A stretch of 64,000 bases of DNA, taken from positions 686,501 to 750,500 of the forward strand of contig BSQZ01000073.1 in the NCBI GenBank assembly GCA_033239005.1, in the 5' to 3' direction. This document shows, one piece after another, positions 1-58,689 of the stretch. The notes under the pieces are model-generated. The model saw only the letters and a list, made by a program, of their open reading frames with translations, was not told where the DNA came from and made no database searches. The position numbers and the translations under genes were made by a program. Every line of letters starts with the position of its first letter. The stretch's first letter is position 1. Source of the DNA: Lamellibrachia satsuma (lineage: Eukaryota; Annelida; Polychaeta; Sabellida; Siboglinidae).

Positions 1-374
1 CTTCCAGCTCCACCACTTCCAGCTCCACCACTTCCAGCTCCACCACTTACAGCTCCACCACTTCCAGCTCCACCACTTCCAGCTCCACCACTTCCAGCTC
101 CACCACTTCCAGCTCCACCACTTACAGCTCCACCACTTACAGCTCCACCACTTCCAGCTCCACCACTTCCAGCTCCACCACTTACAGCTCCACCACTTCC
201 AGCTCCACCACTTGCACTCACGGAGGATTATTATGAAACGCAAGTCAACTTGCCACATCCATCATCACCACTACTTTCACCCTTTCCATCTCCAGATAAA
301 GGTAGCGAGTACAAGCCCTCCGGATAGTCATGCTCGGAGGCAGCAGAAGATGAGGATATGTCCACTGATGAGGA
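1..374 (+). pseudogene. Pro-rich exon of an uncharacterised metazoan family, broken by TAG
   Basis: Frame 1 is open from the window edge. It reads a 15-bp repeat as LPAPP/LTAPP pentapeptides to about 213, then LALTEDYYETQVNLPHPS, SPFPSPDKGSEYKPSG, a TAG at 325-327, and then, in the same frame, SCSEAAEDEDMSTDE up to a donor GA|GTGAGTG at 374/375. The Ser/Asp/Glu-rich DxSTDEE tail just before a splice site, continuing past the stop, suggests the TAG is a disabling mutation. The exon continues off the left edge. It pairs with the segment at 692-1198. Function unknown. Confidence 0.6.
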
Positions 375-691
375 GTGAGTGAATATTTTTTAACATGACA
401 TTCTAAAACAAAAATACATTGTGTTCTCAAATCCAGTTTTATTGCCTCTCACATTGTTGTAAATCATCAACAAGACATATTAAATGCTTTAAAGTTTAAT
501 TATATAAAATAAAACACAAAATGACAGGTTGTGCCAACTGCTTTGACTTGTGCGCATGTGCAGGCGGCTTCAGTAAGTCCACTAGGTGGCTTCAGTAAGT
601 CCACTAGGTGGCTAGCTATTTCTAACTAAGGATGAATACATCACACATTGGTTGTTTATTTAAGAAATGTTGCGAGAAATAAAAGGACCAG

Positions 692-1198
692 AGGAAGTTT
701 CTCGTTTTTGAACAACAGCTACTGGAACTCTTCAGATCCTGTCATGCGTGTGCAGCCCCTACAGTTGGCTAAATAACAACATTAGATGGTAGTTTGATAC
801 AGGTGATACAAAAGTGTAAGAAGTGTAGTTTCATTTATGAATGGAATAGTCAGCCATATATACATCAACTGCCTGCTGGAAACATATTAATGTCAAGTTC
901 AATTCTTATGTGTGGGGCTCTGCCATCTCAAGTACTCAAAATGTTCTCGTTCATGAACATGGTGGCCATAAGCCGCTCGACCTATCATCGGCATCAGTCA
1001 AATTATGTTGTGCCTGCTGTTGTGAATGAGTGGACTGCCTCACAAAACCAAGTTCTTGATGAGCTTAGTGAAATTGGAGGTGGCCTCGAATTATCTGGAA
1101 ATGGCCGGTACGACAGTCCAGGACACTCCGCCAAATACGGCGGATATACTCTGATAGAGAACAGAATCAACAAAGTTCTGGACATACGACTTGTTCAG
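692..1198 (+). pseudogene. Conserved exon of the same uncharacterised family, broken by TAA
   Basis: After an acceptor-like CCAG at 688-691 one frame reads RKFLVFEQQLLELFRSCHAC, then a TAA at 770-772, then on through IQVIQKCKKCSFIYEWNSQP, AGNILMSSSIL, RSTYHRHQSNYVVPAVVNEW and GNGRYDSPGHSAKYGGYT to LVQ and a donor CAG|GTATAAG. Paired Cys (CHAC, CKKC) suggest a degenerate zinc ribbon. I recognise the GDGR-x-DSPGHSAKYG pattern and the HQxxYLxPAV pattern from many predicted metazoan proteins without assigned function, possibly mobile-element linked. The later exons of the family were not found in 1200-3500, so this is a fragment. Confidence 0.6.
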
Positions 1199-1527
1199 GT
1201 ATAAGAATTATATCAATATTTTCTCCATATATAACATATAAAATACACATGCAAAAAGCAAACATCTGTTGGTTTATCTACATTCAATAATAACTTAATA
1301 TCTGCCATTTTACGATTTCATCAACAAAACTGTTTACATCTAAATTTATGTATATTATGAAATGCATTGATTTAAACTGAAGTAACCAAAATACAGGCGA
1401 TCTGCGTAGTTTTTTAGGGATGCCGTGGGCTTGGCTTCGCGTCGAGTAAAAAAATTGCTTCAGCGCTAAAAAGACAAATATACTAGTGATTTTTTTGCAC
1501 CGTACTATTATTTGTTTTGAACAATTT

Positions 1528-1722
1528 GCCCCCCTATACTGTCATTTGGCACTATACTATTATTAAATTTGACTGATTTGCCACCCTATACTGTTATTTG
1601 TAGCATTTGCAACCCTATACTGTTATTTGTAGCATTTGCCACCCTATACTGTTATTTGTAGCATTTGCCACCCTATACTGTTATTTGTAGCATTTGCCAC
1701 CCTATACTGTTATTTGTAGCAT
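1528..1722. repeat. 28-bp tandem repeat, about 6 copies
   Basis: Repeats of CCACCCTATACTGTTATTTG followed by TAGCATTTG; the first copies are diverged. No coding content. Confidence 0.9.
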
Positions 1723-1944
1723 GCGCACCCAACCCTGACCGTTTGACTCCATAGGAGTGTTGGCCAATATCACCACAAGACAAGACAAGATTTGGCTTAT
1801 ATACGTTTATTCGGCACTCAAGAGTATGTAGATGTACAATAAATTATCATAAACATTTTATTATGCAAGTAGTGAGTAGAGCAAAATAAAAGTGCATTAG
1901 CTAAAATAATTAATACTCAAATAATAATAATTATTGTCAGTCAC

Positions 1945-2180
1945 TCAATTCTGGCTAACTGCACTACGCCACTAGAACATCTGGTGCCGCTAGTTAGCAC
2001 TATGCCACTATAACATGTGCTGCCGCCTGGTGCTGCTAGTTAGCACTACGCCACTATAACATGTGCTGCCACCTGGTGCCGCTAGTTAGCACTACGCCAC
2101 TATAACATGTGCTGCCACCTGGTGCTGCTAGTTAGCACTATGCCACTATAACGTGCTGCCACTTGGTGCCGCTAGTTAGC
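1945..2180. repeat. About 46-bp tandem repeat, 4-5 copies
   Basis: Copies share CTGGTGCCGCTAGTTAGCAC and GCCACTATAACATGTGCTGC with small substitutions. Confidence 0.85.
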
Positions 2181-2488
2181 GCGAGATCAAGTGACATTTG
2201 TTTATACCTCAAGTTTTCTACACAATACATGGAATTATGGAATGAATGCATTGATAAGAATGTCGTTTAGGATTTAGCGGCGTAAATAATTTGGACTTGT
2301 GGCAAATTTAGTTCACGATTTGGTACCCGAATTTGACTCTGCTCAGTCTGCTGACTAATTGCTAATAATAATATATTTTGATAGGATAATGATTCCAGTA
2401 GCACAACATACTGTTTGCAATTAAACATTTTTACATACCTGTATATAAATTCCATAGAGAAATCAATCGATTTTCTCAAGATAAACTG

Positions 2489-3470
2489 GCCCAGTGCTCC
2501 CCCTGATGTAGTGGCCGAGTGCTCCCACTGATGTAGTGGCCCAGTGCTCCCCCTGATGTAGTGGCCCAGTGCTCCCCCTGATGTAGTTGCCCAGTGCTCC
2601 CCTGATGTAGTTGGCCAGTGCTCCCCCTGATGTAGTGGCCCAGTGCTCCCCCTGATGTAGTGGCCCAGTGCTCCCCCTGATGTAGTTGCCCAGTGCTCCC
2701 CCTGATGTAGTTGCCCAGTACTCCCCCTGATGTAGTTGCCCAGTACTCCCCTGATGTAGTTGCCCAGTGCTCCCCCTGATGTAGTTGCCCAGTACTCCCC
2801 CTGATGTAGTTGCCCAGTGCTCCCCCTGATGTAGTGGCCCAGTGCTCCCCCTGATGTAGTGGCCCAGTGCTCCCCCTGATGTAGTTGCCCAGTGCTCCCC
2901 CTGATGTAGTTGCCCAGTGCTCCCCTGATGTAGTTGCCCAGTGCTCCCCCTGATGTAGTTGCCCAGTGCTCCCCCTGATGTAGTTGCCCAGTGCTCCCCC
3001 TGATGTAGTTGCCCAGTGCTCCCCCTGATGTAGTTGCCCAGTACTCCCCTTGATGTAGTTGCCCAGTGCTCCCCTGATGTAGTGGCCCAGTGCTCCCCCT
3101 GATGTAGTTGCCCAGTGCTCCCCTGATGTAGTTGCCCAGTGCTCCCCTGATGTAGTGGCCCAGTGCTCCCCCTGATGTAGTTGCCCAGTGCTCCCCCTGA
3201 TGTAGTTGCCCAGTGATCCCCCTGATGTAGTTGCCCAGTGCTCCCCCTGATGTAGTTGCCCAGTGCTCCCCCTGATGTAGTTGCCCAGTGCTCCCCCTGA
3301 TGTAGTTGCCCAGTGATCCCCCTGATGTAGTTGCCCAGTGCTCCCCCTGGTGTAGTTGCCCAGTGCTCCCCCTGGTGTAGTTGCCCAGTGCTCCCCCTGG
3401 TGTAGTTGCCCAGTGCTCCCCCTGATCTAGTGGCCCAGTGATCCCCCTGATCTAGTGGCCCACTTCTCCC
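2489..3470. repeat. 25-bp tandem array, about 39 copies
   Basis: The unit combines CCCAGTGCTCCCCCTGATG with TAGTTG or TAGTGG; some copies lack one C. It lies between the pseudogene remnants and the 3' flank of GPAT. Confidence 0.97.
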
Positions 3471-3489
3471 TTCAGTTCAGGGATGAGTG

Positions 3490-5640
3490 GGCCACTGGCC
3501 CAGTGCTCCCCCTGACCTGGTGGCCCACTCCTGGTGGAGGGTTTGGACCTTTAAATCACATTACATTTACTGGTCACAAGAAGCAGACATCAACAAAACT
3601 GTTCCCACTGTTTTTAATACTAAGTTATTCAGAAAACATTCTCCACACAATGAGCATAGTTTATGTACATATTTACTTCATAAACATATACATACATAGA
3701 ATACAATTTAGCACAGACAGCACGTCTCGCATCATCTCAGTGTTTTATTTACAAAGTGATACCTGCATGATTGTATCATTTCTTGTGATGTTTCAAGGAA
3801 AAGATCAGATATTCTGGTTATTTTCACTTCAGCGAAATAAATATAACACAGCTGCAGTAGTAAATTTTGAACCGAGTTTAGTAGGAAAAAAATAAAAAAC
3901 TGCTGACAAATGTCAATAAAATAATAACTAAAACAGCATTTAATAAATCATTTCAAACAGATTTGCACATCATGAATTTGTGTATGTGGCAATACTGCAG
4001 GAAGACTGTGGGATATTTGTATGTGCTGCAAGACAATTTTATGAAAATAGGGTGTAGGTTTTACCCCTATTTAACAGTTAATGGTTCAAGTTGTCACTGG
4101 TCATGTGCAAGCTATATTCTGAGGGTGCCAATAAGGTATTTATAGCATCATATCACACACATAAAGTTACTTTTTGATGGCCTATAAGTGTCAATATTGA
4201 TGGACTTCTGTTTGAATTTGGTGGTTTAAAAGGAATGTACAGCGAATTTCACTGGTTAACTGAATTACTGTTTTATGTGACACTGAATTATAACATCTAG
4301 ATTGGTTATTATCGTAGTTAAGCTATTATAGTAGTTAAGTCATTATCATAGTCTCTTAATATTTCCAAAAAACATGATTTAGCAATAAAATATAAAGCAT
4401 GGTAGTTTTGCGACATATATAGTGACTACTTTACTGCCATTAGCAAGACTTATTTATTGATCTGTCAAATTCCCATCATATACAATTCTGACAGTAAATA
4501 TTCTACAACAATGAAGATTAAAACATGAAGTTTAATATTGCTAATTTAAATGTACTTTGAGATCGAAAAAAAATTAAGACAATTTGAGCATTTTAACAAT
4601 ACGAAGCCCTCAACTGGCTCCGTATCAGTAAACCAGTGAAAAGTGTTGTACAGTCACTATAAAATAGGCTAAACACACATGAAAAACAAGAAAGTGGCCA
4701 CACACGACAGGAACTCATAATCACACAAATCTGTACAAAGAATAAGACAAACAGTATCACACACAGCTAGTTTAAGATATTCTCATTTCATTAAACTTTT
4801 CTTGTAGGCAGTTGCGTCTAATTATGAATGTATTTCAACTGTTTTTACGCAATTAAAATGTAAGATGCACATTTCTATTAGTGTGCCATGTTTTCTTTAA
4901 AACACCTTCGTTGTAAAACTAACACTACCTGTAAATGCTCTGAAGAACCTGTAGGATAAAAGTTCTACAATTTGAACATATCAATTATTTTAATACAGAT
5001 TTTCTTTTAAACATAACTACCAGACTGGACTAAACAGGGAGAAATGTTGGTACAAGAGGGAGGCTAAGACGAAGAACTAAGTCGTCCCAGAGTTCAGTCC
5101 CTGGAGAAGGTGACTACTAGTGTATGATATGTTATACTGAGTCAATTTTAACACATGCGCTTAAAAGAAAATCAATATTAAAATATTCTCCCAACTTGTC
5201 AAACACTTTAACCAATGCCATTGTTTTATAAAAAAAATTCATAGCAGATTCACCATTCTAGATTCACCTGCAAACAATAAAGTACTTGCTGGAAACACAA
5301 AAAACTAGCTTAGAAAACCTCTCATGTCTACTCTATTGACTGAAATTTAATAGAAGCAATATAGCCCAACAGCACCATAGTTAGTCTTGGTGACCTAAAG
5401 GTCAACGACAACTCAGTTCTGACATACTGATGTGGCGTAGTTTAAAACATGTAAATGACAAAAAGATAAAACAACTGTATTTTATGCCTTCTGTTGCCTA
5501 ACTTTAATACTCCATCCTCAATTGATTTAGCACAGGTCCATTGATGTTAAACTCTGTAATATGTGAATGAATTTAATAACACGCACAGTTGGTTTAGTAA
5601 GAGTACAAATTTGTCAAGGTCATCGAAAGAATTGACTTTG
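3490..5640. other. AT-rich 3' flank of GPAT, nothing recognised
   Basis: About 2.1 kb without tandem repeats or convincing coding sequence on either strand. Short open frames (for example 3455-3895 plus) show no family resemblance. It might hold a long GPAT 3' UTR. Confidence 0.4.
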
Positions 5641-5653
5641 ATTGTTAGTTACT

Positions 5654-5865
5654 TGTGAGACTGTTAATGGTATTATGTCATAGTGTGAGACTGTTAATGG
5701 TATTATGTCATAGTGTGAGATTGTTAATGGTATTATGTCATAGTGTGAGACTGTTAATGGTATTATGTCATAGTGTGAGACTGTTAATGGTATTATGTCA
5801 TAGTGTGAGACTGTTAATGGTATTATGTCATAGTGTGAGACTGTTAATGGTATTATGTCATAGTG
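5654..5865. repeat. 28-bp tandem repeat, 7-8 copies
   Basis: Nearly identical copies of GTGAGACTGTTAATGGTATT plus ATGTCATA; both strands stay open through it only because of the repeat. Confidence 0.95.
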
Positions 5866-6442
5866 CATACAGCTGGACCACTTTAGCCCTTTTTTGTACA
5901 ATTTTGACCAGACCCAGACAAAAACAATTAATAGTTTTTCTGATGATTTCTCCGAAACTCAATATAAAAATGACACCAACAAGTTAGCATGTTGTAGACG
6001 ACACTAGGAAGGTCAGATTTAGACTGATGATGTAGTTAGTCTGGTTGTAATATGACATTCTCACATCTCAAAATAACATAAAAATTCAATTACATTTGAT
6101 ATTTAAGTATCATGAATCTGACTGACTGCTACATGCCAGCGGGGGCATTTCAATGGAGACCTACTTTCTGTATAAAAACATATATACACACATTTTGTCA
6201 AAATACTGTATTTACCATCATACCATGCGATATTTTCTGTGCCTTTATAAAATCATGTAATATTCAAGCAACTAACACCAATTACTTCAAATGTTTGGTC
6301 GATTTATCAGCTTCAAACTCTACACAGTGGCGTTAGTGCTCTTGAAAGACTTACAAATACGTAGTTTTCCGTAGATATGGCGACAAAACTGTCCTGGGGT
6401 GGTTACTCACAGAATAGTTGGGTAAATGTTATCTGATGTGCG

Positions 6443-6552
6443 AAATATGGAATAGACCTATTAAAGTATTACATCATCCCTGTTGAATCTCAGCTAAAAT
6501 ATCGAATAGACCTATTAAAGTATTACATCATCCTTGTTGAATCTCGGCTAAA
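6443..6552. repeat. Direct duplication, two copies of about 55 bp
   Basis: A segment containing GAATAGACCTATTAAAGTAT and GTTGAATCTC occurs twice in succession with few differences. Confidence 0.8.
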
Positions 6553-6857
6553 ACTGGTAGGCTGGCGTTATTATCTTAAATTTTCCATGTTATTGGGATA
6601 CAAGATATTTTGTGAGTGATCCTCCCAAGGGCAGTATTGCTGCCGTATTTACAGAAAACTTGAGTTACGAATTCATAAATCTTTAAAAAATCTGAGTGCA
6701 GATGAGCACATTCAGTTGTTGTGAATTTATCCCGACTACATCGTTTCTCTGTTGCCAACACGTAGTTGGCACAATACTTGTGAAAGACTTGATGTGTACA
6801 AACACTACACACAAACATATACAAATATCTACATTGACTCGGTCCCTTTAACAGTCA

Positions 6858-7195
6858 ATTTATTATAATATAGATTTTCTTTTAATCAACTATTAAGTTT
6901 ACTCACTAATACAACGTTTTGGCAACCGCCGGTTGCTTTCTTCAGGAACTGAATTATGGGTTGACGAACAGGGAATCTAACAGAAGTGTCAGATGGATAC
7001 AAGGCCCTCTGGATCAAGAAAACAACACCAAGGGGGGATACAGACTCCTGCTCACCATAGCATTTGGCGAGCTGAAGAAGAACTAAATCATCACAGAATT
7101 CAGTTCCAGAAGGCAGACGGTGGTTGCCAAACCATCGTACTTGTGAGTAAACTTTATAGTTGTAATAAAACAAGAATCTATATTATATTATTCTC
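6858..7195. mobile_element. Foldback/MITE-like element with about 95-bp inverted repeats
   Basis: The left arm (6858-6954) and the reverse complement of the right arm (about 7098-7195) align over nearly their full length. Shared pieces include TATAGATT, AGTTTACTCAC, TTTGGCAACC and GGAACTGAATT. The ~140 bp between the arms contains a short coding-like stretch (ALWIKKTTPRGDTDSCSP, plus) that could be a remnant of a larger element. It lies in the GPAT 3' flank. No clear target-site duplication was found. Confidence 0.65.
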
Positions 7196-7225
7196 CAAAC
7201 TTTACGAACATTTTCACAAAGTTGA

Positions 7226-7235
7226 TTTATTTATT
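7226..7235 (-). terminator. Candidate polyadenylation signal AATAAATAAA for GPAT
   Basis: On the minus strand two overlapping AATAAA hexamers lie about 240 nt downstream of the GPAT stop codon. The position fits a short 3' UTR, but other AATAAA-like hexamers occur further down in this AT-rich flank, and the site falls just outside a foldback element. Confidence 0.35.
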
Positions 7236-7261
7236 GCACAATTCACATTGTCACCACGGTC

Positions 7262-7362
7262 TAGTGGTCATTTACACACACATGTGCATGCATAGATGCA
7301 CATGCCTAGGCATGGATGCACATGCCTAGGCATAGATGCACATGCCTAGGCATGGATGCACA
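7262..7362. repeat. Tandem TGCACATGCCTAGGCATGGA, 4-5 copies
   Basis: Short units built around the palindrome CATGCCTAGGCATG; lies between the candidate polyadenylation signal and the GPAT stop codon, so it would be part of the 3' UTR. Confidence 0.8.
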
Positions 7363-7474
7363 CATACAGTTCTGACTAAAAGCATCCACAGCACCACATA
7401 TGATGAGCTGGTGAGACTGACCACCGCCTCACAAACACCCTCCACATGCCACCAGATTGACCCGGGGTCATAGT

Positions 7475-54719
<47,245 letters not shown>

Positions 54720-54784
54720 CTCGAGACGACAACAACCTCGATTTCGTCAGGTAAATGTAAGGTCAAGGCCACAGCAAATGCTTT

Positions 54785-54870
54785 GGCGCAGGGGTTGGCA
54801 ACCTGCGGCCGCGGGTTAACTGCGGCCCGAGGAATGATAACGGTTATTGCATAGTGCGGTTGCGCCCGCA
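54785..54870. mobile_element. Possible hAT-type transposon terminus
   Basis: GCGCAGGGGTTGGCAACCTG CGGCCGCGGG followed by ACTGCGGCCC resembles the CAGGGGTTGGCAACCTGCGG terminus common in hAT-derived repeats. The opposite end was not located. It is about 70 nt upstream of the GPAT start codon, within the likely 5' UTR/promoter. Confidence 0.4.
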
Positions 54871-54983
54871 ATATTGATATATAAAATAAAAATAGTACGT
54901 CTTGCCTAGACTAAATTCTAAACGAGGCGTCTCAGCGAGACAAATCACATAATGCAACTCGGTAATACCATTTCCACGCGATG

Positions 54984-55035
<52 letters not shown>
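54984..55035. repeat. (AT)n run upstream of GPAT
   Basis: About 50 bp of AT dinucleotides, roughly 270 bp upstream of the GPAT ATG. Confidence 0.95.
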
Positions 55036-55037
<2 letters not shown>

Positions 55038-55159
55038 ACGTATAATTCTCACTTCCTTTAATTAAACTTTAATTAATTAACTTTTGCCTACATGCAAACA
55101 TGGAAGTACTATATTTTTGTGTTTGAGTGATAATGTGTTGTTTTGGATAACACTCGTCG

Positions 55160-57000
55160 TCACTCGTTAAATCACTGGCAGTTCCAGCACCTTGGGGACA
55201 GCCTGAAAACTAATCCAGCACATTGGAGACAGCCTGAAAACTAATCCAAAACGACTCTGGTCATTTATTAAGGCAAATAAACGAGAAAACATTGGCATTC
55301 CCACACTTCGAGTAAACGACCATGCAGCCAATAATAAATGATCGTGATAAAGCAAATGCTCTAAACAACCAATTTAGCTCTGTATTTACCCAAGAAAAGC
55401 AGCCCATCCCCCAAATAACCCCCTCTACTTACCCTAACACCCCCTCTCGAAATTGGCATAGATGACGTAATAAAGCAGCTGGAAAATCTAAACCAGAACA
55501 AAGCTACAGGCCCAGATGAACTCCCAGCCAGAGTCCTTAAAGAAACTGCAAAGCAGATAGCTCCCATCATCACCCAAATTTTCCAACAATCATACAACAC
55601 AGGTAAACTTCCTAACGACTGGCTACAAGCATTAGTAACTCCTATACACAAAAAGAGCCATAAATCTGACCCGGCTAACTACAGACCCATATCACTAACC
55701 TGCCTCCTCTGTAAAGTAATGGAACATATCATCCTAAGCAATATGTGGAAACACCTGCACAAGCATAACATTCCAACACGGATTCCAGTTGGGACGGTCT
55801 TGTGAATCTCAACTCATCCAGACAGTCCACGACTGGATGACTGCTATGGACAACAATTGTAAGACCCAAATTGACGCAATCCTGCTTGACTTTGCTAAAG
55901 CCTTCGACAAAGTGCCTCACCTACGTCTTCTATCAAAATTGACCTCCTACGGAATCACTGGAAACACTCAAAATTGGATCAAATCTTTCCGATCCAACCG
56001 CAAACAGAGAGTCTCAGTTAACGGTGCCCTGTCGGACATCACAGATGTCACATCTGGTGTCCTACAGGGTTCAGTTCTAGGACCTGTCCTAGTCTTACTC
56101 TACATAAATGACATAAACGGGAACATCAAATCTTCTATATGCCTTTTTGCAGATGATAGTATTATATATCGTAACATTTCTTCCAAAACCGACCACGAAA
56201 TTCTCCAAACTGACCTAGCTAAGCCAACTCCAAACATGGTCAGACAAATGGCAAATGGAATTTAATGTATCTAAATGTGTCCACCTTCCAATAATAAACA
56301 AAACTAAACCCAGCACACACAAGTACTCGCTTTCTGGCCAGCCATTATCCACAGTATCCAGCCACTCATATCTCGGAGTAAAATTGGATTTCAAATTAAC
56401 CTGGACAAATCACGTCACTGACATAACTTCAAAATCTTCGAAATTTTTAGGCATGATTAAACGAACTCTTGGCCCATGTAAACCCGAATTTAAACAAACA
56501 GCATACAACATGCTAATCCGGCCAAAACTCGAGTACTCTTCACCCATATGGAATCCCCACACCTTTTCACAAGTTAAAAGCCTTGAAAGAGTGCAACACT
56601 CTGCTCCCACGCATCATTAAACAAGCCACAACCTTCTACAAAATTCTAAACAACATTATTGAGATCACCCCCAGGCCTACTAACCCGCTCTCGAACCCGT
56701 GGACAATATATTGCCCCCAGGTGTCGTATAAATGCAATGGTCTTTTCATTTTATCCCCGAGCCATTCGCATATTCCACCAAAAATTACCAACATAAAAAC
56801 CCAAAATCATTTCAAGAAGCTATTATTGAACTCCCTTTCACCACACCTCCTCACCTAAACTGCCTCTAAAACACAGTGCTCAGCGTAAACTTATCCATGG
56901 TGTGGGTATGGAGACTGTCTATGTGTGCATGTGGCAAGACAGCGACAGTATCCATACACATTTTCGCTTAACATCCTATACATAAAATAAATAAAACTAT
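55160..57000 (+). mobile_element. 5'-truncated LINE (CR1/Jockey-like) with nearly complete reverse transcriptase
   Basis: Plus strand across several frames: IKANKRENIGIPTLRVND; IGIDDVIKQLENLNQNKATG PDELPARVLKE; WLQALVTPIHKKSHKSDPAN YRPISL; ILLDFAKAFDKVPHLRLLSK; SGVLQGSVLGPVL and LLYINDI; CLFADDSIIY (active-site box); HSYLGVKLDFKLTWTNHV; RPKLEYSSPIWNPH. Frameshifts near 55340, 55437, 55775, 56250 and 56590, and no endonuclease domain. A 3' hairpin lies at about 56895-56960 and an A-rich tail follows (AAATAAATAAAAC). Its 5' end is about 450 bp upstream of the GPAT ATG, in opposite orientation. Confidence 0.93.
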
Positions 57001-57004
57001 AAGA

Positions 57005-57285
57005 TAAAACCATTTCAGCAACATTAAAGTTACTAGTCTTTTAGTCGAATGTACCACCTACAGCGCATGCGCACAGTCCACCACAAACTCCTGCGTTAGC
57101 CCAAGTTTGGGCTGTTTGGAGTATAACCACTTGAGACTTGAGACTTCCGTCCGAGATGAATGCGCAGTGTTAATAATTCCTGCACTACATCGAAGTGAGC
57201 TGGCTATAGGTTGGGTTGTGCCACGTGTACGAGCTGATACATGAGATTATAGTGTATTCACGGAGAAAAAGGGTGCAGAAGTACT
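57005..57285. other. Sequence between LINE and SINE, nothing recognised
   Basis: Contains GCGCATGCGC-like short palindromes at about 57065; no repeat family or coding sequence identified. Confidence 0.35.
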
Positions 57286-57289
57286 GGCA

Positions 57290-57960
57290 TTTGCTGACCC
57301 CTTATGCATGTGCGATTTTGCATTTTAGTCTACATCAATTTCGTTCACCCCATTTTGCCTGTAGGGGTAAGACCACAGTTGACCTTCCTGTTTATTGTTT
57401 CACACGAATGTAGGGCGCATGAAATTGTAAAATGGTAACTTAATAAATTAATATTATGTGACATGAGTGCCTTTGAGCAGGAATATTCACAGGTTTGTTT
57501 GTAGAAGCTATTGGCTGTGAAACAGTGCATTTTTTAAAGAGTTTAACTGGCGGAGGGATTTATGGGAATTTTTCTGCTATGGGCCACGTGGGCGCATGAA
57601 TACATGGCTATTTTTGTCAAAATTGATAGGCATCGCACGTCGGGGCGATTTAAAAGAGCTGGAGGTATGTGATTTTGATAAAATTTGGTCAGTATATCAA
57701 TGAGATGATGGCAATTGCTGTGTACAATTTTCAGAATTTTTGATGGTCACGTTTTCTTATAATCAGACAAAACGTTAACATGGCCACCAATGCAATTCTC
57801 AACTGTGGTCTGACTCCTGTATCTTTCGGAAGAGATATACAGAGATATAAGGCCGTTGGTCCCTTCTATATCTGGTGTCGATGCCAGGGAAGTAAAAGCT
57901 AGATCCCATGCAGGGAAATGAAAAAACCTGTGATGGACTCACTAACTCTTGAGAAGGACA
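57290..57960 (+). mobile_element. tRNA-type SINE split by a nested insertion
   Basis: Left part to 57363: CATCAATTTCGTTCACCCCA TTTTGCCTGTA. Right part from 57816: CCTGTATCTTTCGGAAGAGA, GGCCGTTGGTCCCTTCTATA, TGCCAGGGAAGTAAAAG. Put together these match the copies at 30600 and 46665. Confidence 0.7.
57364..57815. mobile_element. Nested DNA element, 452 bp, with inverted repeats
   Basis: Flanked by direct CCTGTA (57358-57363 and 57816-57821). Near its ends it carries a perfect 12-bp inverted repeat GACCACAGTTGA (57371-57382) and TCAACTGTGGTC (57799-57810). No transposase is visible, so it would be non-autonomous. Confidence 0.55.
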
Positions 57961-58007
57961 CTTTTAAAAACCAGGAGGAACACATAGGAAATAAGTATAT
58001 ACATATG

Positions 58008-58102
58008 CATACGCACGCACGCACGCACGCGCGCACACGCGCACACGCGCGCACACACACACACACACGCACGCACACACACACACAAACACACACACAT
58101 AG
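58008..58102. repeat. (CA)n/(CGCA)n microsatellite
   Basis: GCACGCACGCACGCACGCGC followed by ACACAC runs. Confidence 0.95.
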
Positions 58103-58104
58103 TT

Positions 58105-58685
58105 ATGTATGACTATTTTAGTTTTAGGTCAGAGTTGGTGCTGTGGCGCCTTCTTTCGGTTTCCAGATGAATCAGCTGCGTAGTCATAAAATGAAGGCTT
58201 CCGACGTAAATGTAACTAGTGTCTTAGTGATACAAATTAAGCAAAGGATGGTAAATTTCTGGATTAAGCTAGCACAAGGAAAATATTTAAATTTATCAGT
58301 GATAATGTAAAATGATTACTCAACTTAAATAATAACAGCGAATATGAATCACCTTGGATAACAACTTTTTAAAATATTTTATATAAAAGTGGTCTTTCTA
58401 ACGTTTGGCACTTTTCTAATGTCTTCAGTCACAAATATTATGTGTACTTACATGTTATATGTACTCTGGGTATTGTATATTTATTTCATACACCATTGTA
58501 TGGTAGTAGAGAATAACACTTGAATTGACTTGACAATCTCGTCCACGCGTACGCTGCCGTTTCTAAAAACTAACACATTTACCTCACCATACAGAAAACG
58601 AACATGTTCAGCGTTAGCAGGCTTGACAACCAAATTTGGACCGACGGTTATGCAAGCTCTCAATTTGGCGAGGAGATCTTTCAAG
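58105..58685. other. Mostly unassigned; weak exon-like stretch at 58600-58690 (minus)
   Basis: Minus-strand residues YLKDLLAKLRACITVGPNLV with CATATGCAG before them and GTGAG|GTAAATG after look exon-like, but no family is recognised and the plus strand here may belong to the LINE that follows. Confidence 0.25.
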
Positions 58686-58689
58686 TACC

